A stretch of 64,000 nucleotides of DNA, taken from the NCBI GenBank assembly GCA_033807775.1, contig CM066320.1, positions 182,143,784 through 182,207,783 on the forward strand. The letters run 5' to 3'. This document shows positions 47,094 to 58,197 of this stretch, piece after piece. This DNA is from Saussurea involucrata (taxonomy: Eukaryota; Streptophyta; Magnoliopsida; Asterales; Asteraceae). A program made the translations under genes and the position numbers. Numbering within the stretch: position 1 is the first letter of the stretch; the number at the start of each line of letters is the position of its first letter. A model generated the notes under the pieces. That model saw nothing but the letters and a program-made list of their open reading frames with translations. It had not been told where the DNA came from and did not search any database.

Positions 47094-47094
<1 letters not shown>
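46818..47094. mobile_element. Hairpin MITE, almost perfect palindrome, in a TA microsatellite
   Basis: The two arms (about 46818-46955 and 46957-47094) pair over most of their length: both read inward through ggttcaatagagaagtgc, an aaaaaaacacgggaccg stretch and repeats of gttcatatatgaac, itself a 14-bp palindrome. (TA)n flanks both ends (46805-46816; 47095-47132), so the insertion used or created TA repeats. A transcript would fold into a long double-stranded RNA. Confidence 0.88.
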
Positions 47095-47137
<43 letters not shown>

Positions 47138-47147
47138 CACTCATATA

Positions 47148-48065
47148 TCTATACATATAATAAATGAGTAACTAGCATGTCACGTGTCGTCTTCTGGTGA
47201 GCCGACTTCAGTAATTTCTCGCCTAAACATGTATCTGGACGCAGTTTACATTATAAGTTCAATTAGCACACCCACATTCACTCCTCCTTAATTCAATTTT
47301 TTTTAATTTGTACGTTACATTTACTACCCTTATAATTAGGTATGTAGTTTACTTTTAATCTCTTATTGTTTTATTTTTCATTTTAGACTCTTATCATATA
47401 AACATAAATAATGTATATGAACTAAAATGCATTAAAAAAACATTTCTATTTTTTATAAATTATACCATTGTAATCGCTTTGTCAATACCTTCGAAATGAG
47501 CCCAATATTGAATATTTTTGGATTTAATTATATTATTAAATATCATAAATATATACGAATTAATGTGTCGTAATTAGTATGAGATTTGTTGAAATTAGTA
47601 TGGGATTTGATACAAATAATCACTAATTGTCGTGATTTTCTTTTTGCAATTTCATATCAATTTTTACTTCAAAGTCGAATTATTTAGACGAATTATAATT
47701 CTATCAAATTCCATTCTGTCAACGAAACACCCTTAGAATTATCATAAGAGATTTAATTACTTGGAAAAAAAGATATCGCTTATCAACTGACTTTTGGATT
47801 ATGAGTTCGAACATTTTTCAAAAATATAAATATGCAATTATTGTGTATTCGTTTGATAACTTCATTTAGTAACGACATTTATATTAGGTATCAAACTTAA
47901 TAGACATATTTTTATCTTCAAGATAATATTCCCTATTTGTGGAATTTTTGTTTTCATTTTATCAATTATTGTATGTGTCACAAAATTATTCAACAACTAT
48001 TCAACATCAAATAATTAACTTAAACACAAATTTAATCGTCACGCAACGGACGAGCCAAATACTAG
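47148..48065 (+). mobile_element. Probable non-autonomous Helitron
   Basis: The left end reads TCTATACATATAATAAATG after a host A, and a gtcacgtgtc word follows 40 bp in. The right end has a short hairpin (cgtc-acgcaacg-gacg, 48037-48052), then a gccaaatact stretch and CTAG at 48062-48065 before a host T. These fit the TC..CTRR, A-to-T insertion rules of plant Helitrons, and the 3' hairpin phrase resembles common plant Helitron ends. The 918-bp interior is AT-rich with no coding capacity. Confidence 0.65.
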
Positions 48066-48262
48066 TTAATATAATAGACGAAGAATTGTGTAAGGTTTAA
48101 GATGAGAAAGTAAAAGGGGATATGAACCATTTATTACTTTTAATCTCATCCTTATCCAATGAATCTTGTTTGATCGGAAATTGAACTGGTGCATTTTATG
48201 GTGGGTATTATTTCTTACTTTATCACCGTAACTTTCATTTTCACCGGAACACAACCCATAAC

Positions 48263-48320
<58 letters not shown>

Positions 48321-48815
48321 GAATAATAAAATGTAAACCACTAAATGTGTGTAAACTATGTAAACCAATCCTAGCCCTTGATTTTTGCTCTTGATTATTA
48401 TGTCATTAAGGGTAAAATAGTCTTTCACACAATTGATGTAATTTCGGAAATTTCATTAATAAGGATAATTATCCTTTATTTTAGGAAGTGATTGACTTTA
48501 ATCATTATTTTTAAATTTTTTTCAAAATTCCCGATTTCATCTTCTTCTTCTACATTAAACGGTTATCAAAACCATCTTCATCATCATAATAGTAAATTTT
48601 CATAATTTTGTTCAAAAGTTTTTCTTGATCTTAGTTTATGTACTGTCGTCATCATGTCGTATGTTTCTGAAGAAGGAAAAAACCAAGAACAAAGCATACA
48701 TGATGACATGATGGTTGATGATGTTCTTCATCTCTATTAAACGGTTTTCAAAATTTATCTTCATCCCCATAACTGTTTTTCAATTCCAGATTTTCGTACC
48801 AATTTATCATTGCAG
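48066..48815. other. Intergenic DNA with (TA)n(AG)n microsatellite
   Basis: (TA)n at 48269-48294 is followed by (AG)n at 48295-48320. A phrase around taaacgg and tcttcatc is duplicated near 48556 and 48737. No gene supported. Confidence 0.6.
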
Positions 48816-48970
48816 GCGATTCTGACGAAGAAGGCGATGACGATTCAATGGATGATATTGATGCACCTGGCGTTACACCACTTAAGAGACAAATTTGTAA
48901 AGCAACAAAACTTTCAAGAATTGCGAATGATACGAAACTGTTAAGTTTTCACATGTATTATGATTGTTAG
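48816..48970 (+). other. Possible last exon or exon fragment, acidic
   Basis: After an atcattgcag acceptor a frame encodes GDSDEEGDDDSMDDID and then LKRQICKATKLSRIAND, ending at a TAG at 48968-48970. It looks like part of a plant nuclear-type acidic protein but no family is recognised and no upstream exon is evident. Confidence 0.25.
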
Positions 48971-48972
48971 AT

Positions 48973-49150
48973 TACTGTTTTCATAGGTTTTTTGTCCTGT
49001 TTTCATAGGTTTTTATCTTCGTTTTCATAGATTTTTTGTCTTTGTTTTCATAGGTTTTTTGTCTTCGTTTTATGTATTTAGTTTGATTACGGTTTTATAG
49101 GTTTTTTGCCTTCGTTTTCATAGGTTTTTTGTCTTCGTTTTTTGTATTTA
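48973..49150. repeat. Minisatellite of about 22 bp
   Basis: Six to seven variable copies of ttcgttttcataggtttttt-gtc. A longer phrase ending gtatttagttt recurs twice, and Sirevirus 2 inserted directly after its second copy. Confidence 0.8.
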
Positions 49151-49154
49151 GTTT

Positions 49155-50008
49155 TGTTAGCTTCAATCTTCCTAATCATAGAAGTATTTAGAAGTAGTGA
49201 AAAATAGGCTAAGTGAAGAAAGCCTCTTACAGAGGCTCTGCCTACATTACCGAGAAATCAAGGTCAAGAAGCTACAGAAGCAGCAGAGGCTTCCTACAGA
49301 AGCTCTGTCATACGCACAAAGAAGACCAAAGACTCGGAATCCGGCGAAGACTACTTTGGAGAGCAACCAGACCGCAGAACCTCTGTAACACATTACAGAG
49401 CCTCTGTAGTCCTCAATGAAGACTTGGAAGATATTACTGGATACGTTCATCAACTTGCATGGAAAAGTACTGTCAAAACACGTGTCAAGCTCTGAGTGGA
49501 CTCAATAGGGCAAGGTACAAAATAGACGTCTGCACCATTTAATGCATTTACCAAAAGTACATCTGCTCCATTAAATGCGCATGGCTCAAACAACTGCTCA
49601 CACCATCCAGTCCACTGTTCACACCATCCAGTTTACTATTCATGCCGTAAAAGGAACAGTGACCTACTTCATAGTCTTCTAAGAGTAGTATAAAAGGAAG
49701 TCTCATGTTGAGATCTTCCCAACGGAAAAAATACACAAGGAATCACTAATACTCTCAAGATTTATTGTCAAATATCTGAGTGTTATATTCTCACACACAC
49801 CAAGTTCTTAATCTGTTCTTCGTGTTGTTATCATATATTGAATAACAGTAACTGTTCAAGAAATCCTCTTCATTCTTTACTGTTTTCTTTATATATGTGC
49901 GTTCTAATACTTATCAAACATATCTGTTAGTTTAATACGCTTCCGCATCAAACTCTAAACTCTACTAATAGATTGTTAATCTTGATTAAGTGTATCTGGG
50001 AACCAACA
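49155..50008 (+). repeat. Sirevirus 2 5' LTR
   Basis: 854 bp, TGTTAGC..ccaaca. It has an ACGTGTC word at 49480-49486 and a TATA box (tataaaag) at 49689-49696. The first 260 bp carry about ten cagag/ctctg words, including a perfect hairpin CTCTGTAA-caca-TTACAGAG at 49381-49400. Confidence 0.95.
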
Positions 50009-50010
50009 AT

Positions 50011-50022
50011 TGGTATCAGAGC
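50011..50022 (+). other. Primer-binding site, initiator tRNA-Met
   Basis: TGGTATCAGAGC two bases after the 5' LTR. Confidence 0.93.
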
Positions 50023-50177
50023 AAAGCTTGATTTTCAATATCAAGTGATCCACTTATCAAGATTCGTGATAGATATTATTGAGACTTAAGTGTGTCTGGA
50101 AACTGCTTAAACCCAGAAAATCTTCAAGTTCATCGAAGTAACTCTTTAGTCATACTTTCTTTCTAAAATCTTCAAAA

Positions 50178-53100
50178 ATGACAAATACAAATAATTTCTT
50201 TACTACTGGTTCTCTCACTAAACCTCCTACTCTCCTTCGAGATGAGTATCCTCAGTGGAAAATAAGAATGGTCCATTTTTTCGAGGGCACTGAAAAAAAT
50301 CAAGTACAATATCTGTACAATCCTCCTCCTATTCCCATGACAGTAGTACCTCGTGTACCTGCTACTGCTGAATCTGCCGAAATCCCCGAACATCAAAAAC
50401 CAAAGCCAAAAGGGGAGTGGTCAACCGAAGATAAAGCAGAAGATGAAGTTGCTCAGAAAACCAAGAGGACATTAATTATGGCAATACCCAACGAACTCTT
50501 TCAATCCTTGGATTCATGTGAAACAGCGCATGATCTGTGGAAAGAACTAGAAAGACAGTTGGAAGGAGGTGCTAAAACACAAAAAAACCGAAGAGCACAG
50601 TACATCAATGAATATCATGCATTCAGAGCCTCTGCAACAGAATCTCTGCAAACAACATACGACAGATTCAACTCTCTAATCAACAAGTGCAGAAAATCAG
50701 GCATTGACAGAACTTCTGAAGAAAACAATGTCATGTTTTTAAAAAGTCTAAATGAAGAATGGCTCCAGCTGTCTATGTCCCTACAGACAAATCAGGATCT
50801 AGACACCTGGACTCTCTCTGATCTATACGAAACATTAGCCGCACAAGAACCTCAGATAGCACAGGCTAAAATACTAACCATTGCACCATATGCATTGGTT
50901 AGTAAAACTAAAGAGGATGCACAGAGACCAAGAAATGATAAAGCCACAGAGGAGAAGAAGAAGGAGAAGAAGAAGGAGAAGAAGAAGATGGTGATAATTG
51001 ACAGTGAAGAAGAAGAGCAAGCAGAAAAGGAAATAACTCTTGCGTCACTAGCTAAATCTTTAGCTCTATTGACAAAAGAGTTCAGAGGAAACAGAAGAGG
51101 TTCCGGAAATGAAAGATATGATAGAGACAACCGAGATGACAGAAGAGGAGAAGAATCAAGTGGCCGACAGAGGTCAAGCGATAGAAATTACAGAGGGAAT
51201 GACCGACAGAAGTCAGATGACTCAGTAAGATACACGCAGCAAGAATGCTACAAGTGCGGCAAACCTGGTCACTATGCAAATGAATGTAGATCAGAGAAAG
51301 GCGGAGACCTACAGAAGTCCAATGATCGAACAGGAAACACTCCTCAAGGGTGTTTTAACTGCGGAAAACCAGGCCATTTTGCGAATGAATGCAGAAGCAG
51401 ATCAAATCGTCCACAGAGGGACTCTACTTTCTACAAAAAGAAAGCCGAATATTATGCTCAAAAATCCTTAATGGCAAAAGGACATTCTGAGGAGAACACA
51501 GAAGACTTCCAGTCAGACTCTACTTCTGACGATGAACATACCGCCAATGCCCTCTTCTGTGGCATGGCCGAAGTCGACTCCTGCACTGACTCTGAGGTAT
51601 CTACTTCAAATTCCAATTCTTGTATTACCTCTGTAGATGATAATACACTTAGAATTAACATTGAATTAATTGAACTGAAAGAGATAAATCAAAGTATTCA
51701 GAAAAGACTCACTTTCAATGAGAGAGAAGTACGGCTTCTCACTCAAGAAAAAGCAAAGATTTTTGAGGAAAAAGAGAGAATAGAAAAGAATTGGAACAAA
51801 ACTCTAGATCCTTTAAAAAAACAAATTTCTGAATTAACCAATACTTTAAAAGATAAAACAAAAGAACTTTCAGTTTCAAGGAGCGAAACTACTGACATAA
51901 GAGCTCTTAAAGAATACTTTCAAAGAGAAAGAGAGGTATTATGGCAAGATTTACTCAGAAGAGAAGTTTTGCTTAAAAACTATAAAGATGCACAGAAAGT
52001 TTATGAAAAAATAAACTCACAAATAGGGAGACGAGGTATAGGGTATGATGATATCACCCTAGGTGTTGAAGGCAAAAGAAACAAACCTCTGTCCTCGTTA
52101 TTTGTGATTGGAAAAACAAACAAACCAGATTTTCCAAATCTAATCTCTGTAAGCAAACGGGCGAAAATCTCTGTGGATCCTTACTTGAAGAAACATAAGA
52201 AGATGATTAACGTGTGGTTTGAAAACACAGACTCATCATCTTCAACCTCTGTCAATAGAGGTATCAAACCAAAGAAATATCTGAAAACACAAGATCAGAT
52301 TGGTATCTTCAAGTTTGGTAAACCAGAGACCCAAACACAGGTTGCTTTTGTCTGTTTGATAAACGTTGAAAAGAAATTATCAGCAGAAGCTCCTGAGTTT
52401 AAACCCATTTTTTCAGAAGAAAACTTTAAAAATTTAATTGAAAAAGAAATTTTGGAAATATGGAAATCAAGCGTTTTAGAAAATTTCTGTACATCTTCTA
52501 TAGATAAAACTCTCAATGAAGAAATCTTATTAGAAACCTCTGCAATCTATGAAAACTATTCTACAGAGGAAGAAAGCTCGTACGATACATACTCAGAAAA
52601 TCCAGCCTCTATTGAAAGAATTGACTCAACCTCTGTATACGAGGACGATTCATCCTCTGACAACTCAGAGACTGATTTCAAATCAGGGATAATTCACTGT
52701 GACACAGAGGATGTCAAATTCTCCTCTGAAGTTCCTCACAGAACTATTTCTCCAAAAGAGAAACTCACAGAGATTCCAATCTGCCAAGATTTTCTAAATT
52801 TGAATCTACATATCAAAACCTCTTCTGAGCTTAAAATGTTACAGAAGACCTCTATTGATCCTATAAGTTCTAGATTTTCAAAACCCAAGGTTAATAAATC
52901 TTTTTCTTCTGTGACAGTGATGAAAGAAGTTCACCACAGAAGCAACCCACAGAAGGCAGGTCCTAAACAGAGCTTTTGTAAACAACATTCGAGTATTCAT
53001 AGATCTTCTAGTAATAGGAAATCTAATGTAAAGAAAGAATGTAATGCCTCTGTGGCTGAGTTTAAAAAGTTCAATGAAAAGTTCAAGCAAATTACATCTC

Positions 53101-53390
53101 ATATTCAATACTGTCATTGCTTTGATCTTATGTCTAAACTTAATAATCATTTTTCAAGTCAAATCTGTTTACTCTCTACGACAATTCAAAAGTCAAATCC
53201 CACAAAGAAACAATCTGACTCTTCTGCAAAGAACAAAATGTATTTCAAGAATGCCAAGGCAAATTTGAAAAACTCTAACAATATTGGACCCTATGGATAT
53301 GGGTACCTAAATCTCTGTGATTATCCTGCAGAAGAAGTATGTGCCAATCTGGTATCTAGACTCCGGATGCTCAAGGCACATGACTGGTGA
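50178..53390 (+). CDS. Sirevirus 2 Gag, 1,070 codons
   Basis: The ATG at 50178 starts MTNTNNFFTTGSL. Residues about 20-220 form the copia capsid (UBN2-like) domain, followed by a Lys/Glu-rich linker and two CCHC zinc knuckles (CYKCGKPGHYANEC from residue 357; CFNCGKPGHFANEC from residue 392) for RNA packaging. A Ser/Asp-rich region, a coiled coil (about 490-620) and a long Ser/Lys-rich tail follow. The tail after the knuckles, about 660 residues, is unusually long. The frame stays open past the protease start, overlapping pol by 80 nt (53311-53390) in another frame. The uninterrupted frame suggests recent selection or a recent insertion. Confidence 0.88.
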   Translation: MTNTNNFFTTGSLTKPPTLLRDEYPQWKIRMVHFFEGTEKNQVQYLYNPPPIPMTVVPRVPATAESAEIPEHQKPKPKGEWSTEDKAEDEVAQKTKRTLIMAIPNELFQSLDSCETAHDLWKELERQLEGGAKTQKNRRAQYINEYHAFRASATESLQTTYDRFNSLINKCRKSGIDRTSEENNVMFLKSLNEEWLQLSMSLQTNQDLDTWTLSDLYETLAAQEPQIAQAKILTIAPYALVSKTKEDAQRPRNDKATEEKKKEKKKEKKKMVIIDSEEEEQAEKEITLASLAKSLALLTKEFRGNRRGSGNERYDRDNRDDRRGEESSGRQRSSDRNYRGNDRQKSDDSVRYTQQECYKCGKPGHYANECRSEKGGDLQKSNDRTGNTPQGCFNCGKPGHFANECRSRSNRPQRDSTFYKKKAEYYAQKSLMAKGHSEENTEDFQSDSTSDDEHTANALFCGMAEVDSCTDSEVSTSNSNSCITSVDDNTLRINIELIELKEINQSIQKRLTFNEREVRLLTQEKAKIFEEKERIEKNWNKTLDPLKKQISELTNTLKDKTKELSVSRSETTDIRALKEYFQREREVLWQDLLRREVLLKNYKDAQKVYEKINSQIGRRGIGYDDITLGVEGKRNKPLSSLFVIGKTNKPDFPNLISVSKRAKISVDPYLKKHKKMINVWFENTDSSSSTSVNRGIKPKKYLKTQDQIGIFKFGKPETQTQVAFVCLINVEKKLSAEAPEFKPIFSEENFKNLIEKEILEIWKSSVLENFCTSSIDKTLNEEILLETSAIYENYSTEEESSYDTYSENPASIERIDSTSVYEDDSSSDNSETDFKSGIIHCDTEDVKFSSEVPHRTISPKEKLTEIPICQDFLNLNLHIKTSSELKMLQKTSIDPISSRFSKPKVNKSFSSVTVMKEVHHRSNPQKAGPKQSFCKQHSSIHRSSSNRKSNVKKECNASVAEFKKFNEKFKQITSHIQYCHCFDLMSKLNNHFSSQICLLSTTIQKSNPTKKQSDSSAKNKMYFKNAKANLKNSNNIGPYGYGYLNLCDYPAEEVCANLVSRLRMLKAHDW

Positions 53391-56300
53391 CAGAAGTGCA
53401 CTATCCACGTACAAAGAAACACAAGATGGTAGATCTGTGACTTTTGGAGACAACAAGAAAGGACACATAAAAGGCTATGGAGTCATAAGGAAAGAAGACG
53501 TTTCTGTACACAAAGTTGCATATGTGGATGGCCTTAAGCACAACCTACTCAGTGTAAGTCAACTTTGTGATACAGGATTCAATGTGTTGTTCAAAAGAAC
53601 TTTCTGCTCTCTACAAAGTGAAGAAACAAGTATGGAACTTCTGCGAGCTGAAAGAATAGGTGATCTATATCTAATGAACTTCAACTCAAAGAACAAGGAC
53701 AAAGTTTGCCTTGTTGCCTGCAAAAGTGAAGAAGCCTGGTTATGGCACAACAGGTTCTGTCACTTGAATTTTCACACATTGGAAAAACTGGTCAAACTTG
53801 ATCTAGTTAAAGGTTTGCCAAATGTTAAATTCAACAAGGATCATTTATGTTCTGCCTGTGAGATGGGAAAACTCAAAAGAGCTTCCCACAAAGGCAAAAC
53901 AGATGTGTCTTGCACCAGGCCTCTGTACATGCTTCATGTCGACCTCTGCGGTCCCATTGCAATACAGAGCATAGGTGGCAAGAAATATATACTTGTCTTA
54001 GTTGATGAGTATTCACGTTTCACATGGGTTGAATTTATCAGAAAGAAATCAGATGTTCCAATTATATTGGTAAATCTAATGAAAAGAATCCAAGTTCTTT
54101 ATGACTACAAAATACAGAAGTTAAGAAGTGACAACGGCACAGAATTCAAAAACTGTGTCATTGAAACTTATCTTTTAACAGAAGGAATTTCACAGAACTT
54201 CTCTGCAGCTCGCACTCCACAACAGAACGGTGTTGTCGAAAGAAAGAATCGAACACTTGTGGAAGCCGCAAGAACTATGATGTCAGCATGCGGATTATCA
54301 ATGAACTTTTGGGCAGAAGCAATTTCTACTGCGTGTTATACTCAAAATCGATCAACCATTGTGAAAAGACACCTCAAGACGCCTTACGAATTGCTTAACA
54401 AACGGCGGCCAAACATCAAATTTTTCCATGTATTCGGATGCAAATGCTTCGTCTTAAACGACAGAGATTCAAGAGGAAAGTTTGATGTAAAAGCAGATGA
54501 AGGCAAATTCATTGGATACTCTGCCACTTCCAAAGCCTACAGAACATTCCTTACAAAGTCTCACAAGATTGTAGAAAGCATCAATGTTTCTTTTGATGAT
54601 TCATTCCAAATGACTTCTGAGCAAATAAGTTCAGAACTCGGAATTAAAGGGAAATTCTCTGACATCTCAAGACCAAAAGAAGATTTGAATCTTCTATTTT
54701 TGGAGATGTTCAACAATGACATTGATCCTTCTGTCGGAACCATCAGAGTTTCTGAAGAACCATCCTCTGTCGGACAAAATCCTACAGGTATGACTCTAAC
54801 TGGTCCAAATAATGCTTCATCTTCTTCTATAAATACTACAGATGCAATTGCCGAAGCAGAAGAAAGTGCGGAAGATGAAACATCAAGAAAAACGACCACA
54901 TAAGCTGCACAAACCACAGAAGAACCAATTACAGAGGAGATCGAGGACCAAGACTATACATCCTCAGAGGAACAAACTCCACCACCACTCGTACCAATCA
55001 TTCCACAAACGGTAGAATCAACTACCAAGGCACGAAGAACATCAGAGGCTACACAAAAAGAAACACAAGAAGCCTCTGAAGAAAGTTTTGATGACATTGA
55101 TGATCATCTTCCACGCACAACTCAGTGGACAAAAAGCCATCCTCCAAGCCAAATAATTGGAGAACCTTCTGAATCAGTAAAAACAAGGTCTGCCACTGCT
55201 AATTTTTGTTTCTTTACAAATTTTATTAGTGTTATAGAACCAAAGAAGATTTCTGAAGCCCTAGATGACCCAAACTGGGTAGACGCCATGCAAGAAGAAC
55301 TTCTGCAATTTGAGCATAACAGAGTATGGACTTTAGTACCTCTGCCAAGAGGGAAACAGGCCATTGGGACTAAATGGGTCTACAGAAACAAGAAGGATGA
55401 AGATGGAGTGGTCGTCAGAAACAAAGCAAGATTAGTAGCAAAAGGATATAGACAAGAAGAAGGCATGGACTATGATGAGACTTTTGCCCCTGTCGCACGT
55501 CTCGAAGCAATAAGAATATTCTTAGCCTTCGCAGCCCACAGAGGTTTTAAAGTCTATCAGATGGACGTAAAATCAGCTTTTCTAAACGGTGAAATCCAAG
55601 AAGAGGTTTACGTAAATCAGCCACCAGGTTTTGAAAGCTCAAAGTTTCCAAGGCATGTATACTACCTTGAAAAGGCTCTATACGGACTGAAACAGGCTCC
55701 AAGAGCATGGTACGAACGACTTTCTACCTTCCTTCTAGTCAATGGCTACAACAGAGGTACAACAGATACTACCTTATTCTATAAACGCAAAAATAGTGAG
55801 ATAATGCTTGTACAAATATACGTAGATGACATAATTTTTGGGTCTACAAATTCAGAAGAGTGCAAATTTTTTGAAAAACTCATGCAGAGTGAGTTTGAAA
55901 TGAGTATGATGGGAGAATTAACATTCTTCCTCGGACTTCAAGTCAAACAATCTTCAGAGGGAATTTTTATAAATCAAGCCAAATATGTCTCTGACATACT
56001 TTTAAAATATAATCTCTCTGATACCTCTGCAATGAAGACTCCAATGGCAACTGGAAATATGTTATTCTTAGATCCAAATGGTATTTCTGTAGAATGTACT
56101 CTCTACAGAGGCATGATTGGATCTCTGTTATACTTAACAGCAAGCAGACCTGACATTATGCATGCCACATGTCTTTGTGCACGTTATCAAGCTAATCCAA
56201 AGAAATCACATTATGATGCTGTAAAAAGAATATTGAGATACCTGAAGGGGACCAACAATCTTGGTCTATGGTATCCACAGAACTCTGGTTAAAGTCTTAA

Positions 56301-56763
56301 AGCTTATACAGATTCAGACTATGGAGGATGCATGCTCGACAGAAAGAGTACCTCTGGGAGTTGTCAATTCCTAGGTGGTAAACTAGTCAGTTGGACCTCC
56401 AAGAAGCAGAATTGTGTCTCCACATCCACTGCAGAAGCTGAATACGTTGCTGCCGCTAGCTGTTGTTCTCAGGTTCTATGGATGAAGACTCAGCTAAAAG
56501 ACTACGGCCACATTCTGTTCAAAATACCCATCTTCTGTGATTCCAAAAGTGCTATTGCTATCTCTGCCAACCCTGTGCAACACTCAAAAACCAAGCATAT
56601 CGATATAAGGTATCATTTCTTGAAACATCATGTTGAATACGGTACAATCGAAATGCATTTCGTGCCCACAGAATATCAACTCGCTGACTTATTCACCAAA
56701 GCATTAGACGAGAAAAGATTCAACTTCTTGGTGGGTAAGTTAGGAATGATTAACATGGTGTGA
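53317..56763 (+). pseudogene. Sirevirus 2 pol, two premature stops
   Basis: The pol frame is open from 53311 and offset +1 from gag. Domains: protease (WYLDSGCSRHMTG, DSG at codons 15-17 from 53317), integrase with HHCC finger and D-D-E core (HVDLCGP, RSDNGTEFK, QQNGVVERK), an acidic linker, reverse transcriptase (WVYRNKK, KALYGLKQAPRAWY, YVDDIIFGS) and RNase H (YTDSDYGGC, STAEAEYVA, DSKSAIA). In-frame stops are TAA at 54901-54903 in the linker and TAA at 56290-56292 before RNase H. Everything else is in one frame to the TGA at 56761. All catalytic residues I can check are present. Confidence 0.92.
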
Positions 56764-58197
56764 AAATCCTCTGTAAATATAGCTTTATCTTCTGTAAATA
56801 ATAAGTAAATACATTGCTTAATTTATTGCTTTGATTGATTCTACTTCTGTATGTAAATTCATAAAAACCTTAAATGGTTCTTAAAATCACAGAGCTTCTG
56901 TAAGTCAACTCAGAACCTCTGACGACCCCTACAGAACCTCTGAAAAACATGACCTATGTTCTATGCAAAACTTATCATTCTTTGATCCAAGCATAGGTCA
57001 AGGGGGAGCAAAAGGAAATTACTTGATCTACAGAGGTGATTAGATCAAGGGGGAGCAGAAGGGAACCCTGAAATGATCTAAAGAGATAAAACTTTCAAGG
57101 GAAAGCCAAAGAAAAATGTCGATGACTCCATATCGACAGAAGTCAGATATCACTGCCGAGAAAAGAAGAACCAAAAGGTATGTCTCTCGCACAAAAGGTT
57201 TTTGGAAAACAATTTTCTAGGACAAGAATTGTCAAATATGTCCTAAATATACTATGAATAACATTTCAAAAATCAAAAGCTCAAAAAGTTTCACAAAATT
57301 CGAATTAGGAGAAATTTAAGGTCATAGAGCTTCTGCTGAGCTCAACAGAGGTTCTGCAAGAAATATGCTATGTGATCACAAATTAACCCTCTGTTGATCT
57401 TTTGGAATGTTATCTCGGAAACCGAAAACACAGACCATGACCTTCTCGAACAAATCGTTTTTTTTAACAGTTTTCTCGGACACAAACTTTCAAATATGTC
57501 CGAAAAACATCTCTAAAACCAAATCAAAAATTGGATGATCAAAAATATTAATAAAATTTTTGTTATGAGATTTTCTCTCTCATAGAGCTTCTGCTGGCCC
57601 TCACAGAACTTCTGCAAGTTCCAACAGAGCCACAAAACCTCTGCGAAGCAAATTTCTTCACAAAAATCCGATTTTATCCTCTCCAATGCCTTTACAAATG
57701 TTTTGGTTAAAGAAGAACCCCACAGAAGTCATGATAACAATGAGATATATGAAAAAGGGATAAACATCAAAGATTTTCAAGATCACAGAGCCTCTGTAAA
57801 CTACAGAAGCTCTGTCAATCTGATTACTTGGTCATCTCTGTAGTAATAACGGTTACTTTTACTGCGAGTGAAACTCATATGGCTAAAATCAACCTCACGC
57901 GCCTAGCATTAATGGGCCGCGCACGACGTCCTGTCATATTCTGACAAGGCCTACGTGTCCCATTTTCATTGGGCATACATGGAACGTTTTTATTTGGAAA
58001 GTTGAACCCGCCGCTCAAACTCGAGTGCGGATTCCAAACTTTAATCCATTGCCATATATTTTACTCTTTCGAATTCTACCGTTTTACCATCCTATAAAAA
58101 CAAAGCTTACCCTCTCATAAAACATTTTACAAACTCTCATCTTCTTCTCCGGCGAAACCCTGCAAAAAGCTTGCAAAAATCTTATTCTTAAAATCAA
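56764..58197 (+). other. Sirevirus 2 spacer between pol and env-like gene
   Basis: 1.4 kb without a supported ORF. It carries many cagag/ctctg words, two copies of a gatcaagggggagcaaaagg-like purine phrase (56993-57012; 57046-57062) and two related tcggac-aaa segments (57180-57260; 57470-57520). A promoter-like cluster lies at its 3' end. Confidence 0.75.
57953..58100 (+). promoter_or_regulatory. Promoter-like cluster before the Sirevirus 2 env-like gene
   Basis: ACGTGTC at 57953-57959 and a TATA box (tataaaaa) at 58093-58100, 98 bp before the ATG at 58198. The LTR of this element has the same two motifs. Confidence 0.45.

Noticed and set aside
49197..49453. Short ORFs in the Sirevirus 2 LTR (also at 63484-63740)
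   Set aside because: They occur in overlapping frames on both strands and are created by the dispersed repeated word; nothing resembles a protein family.
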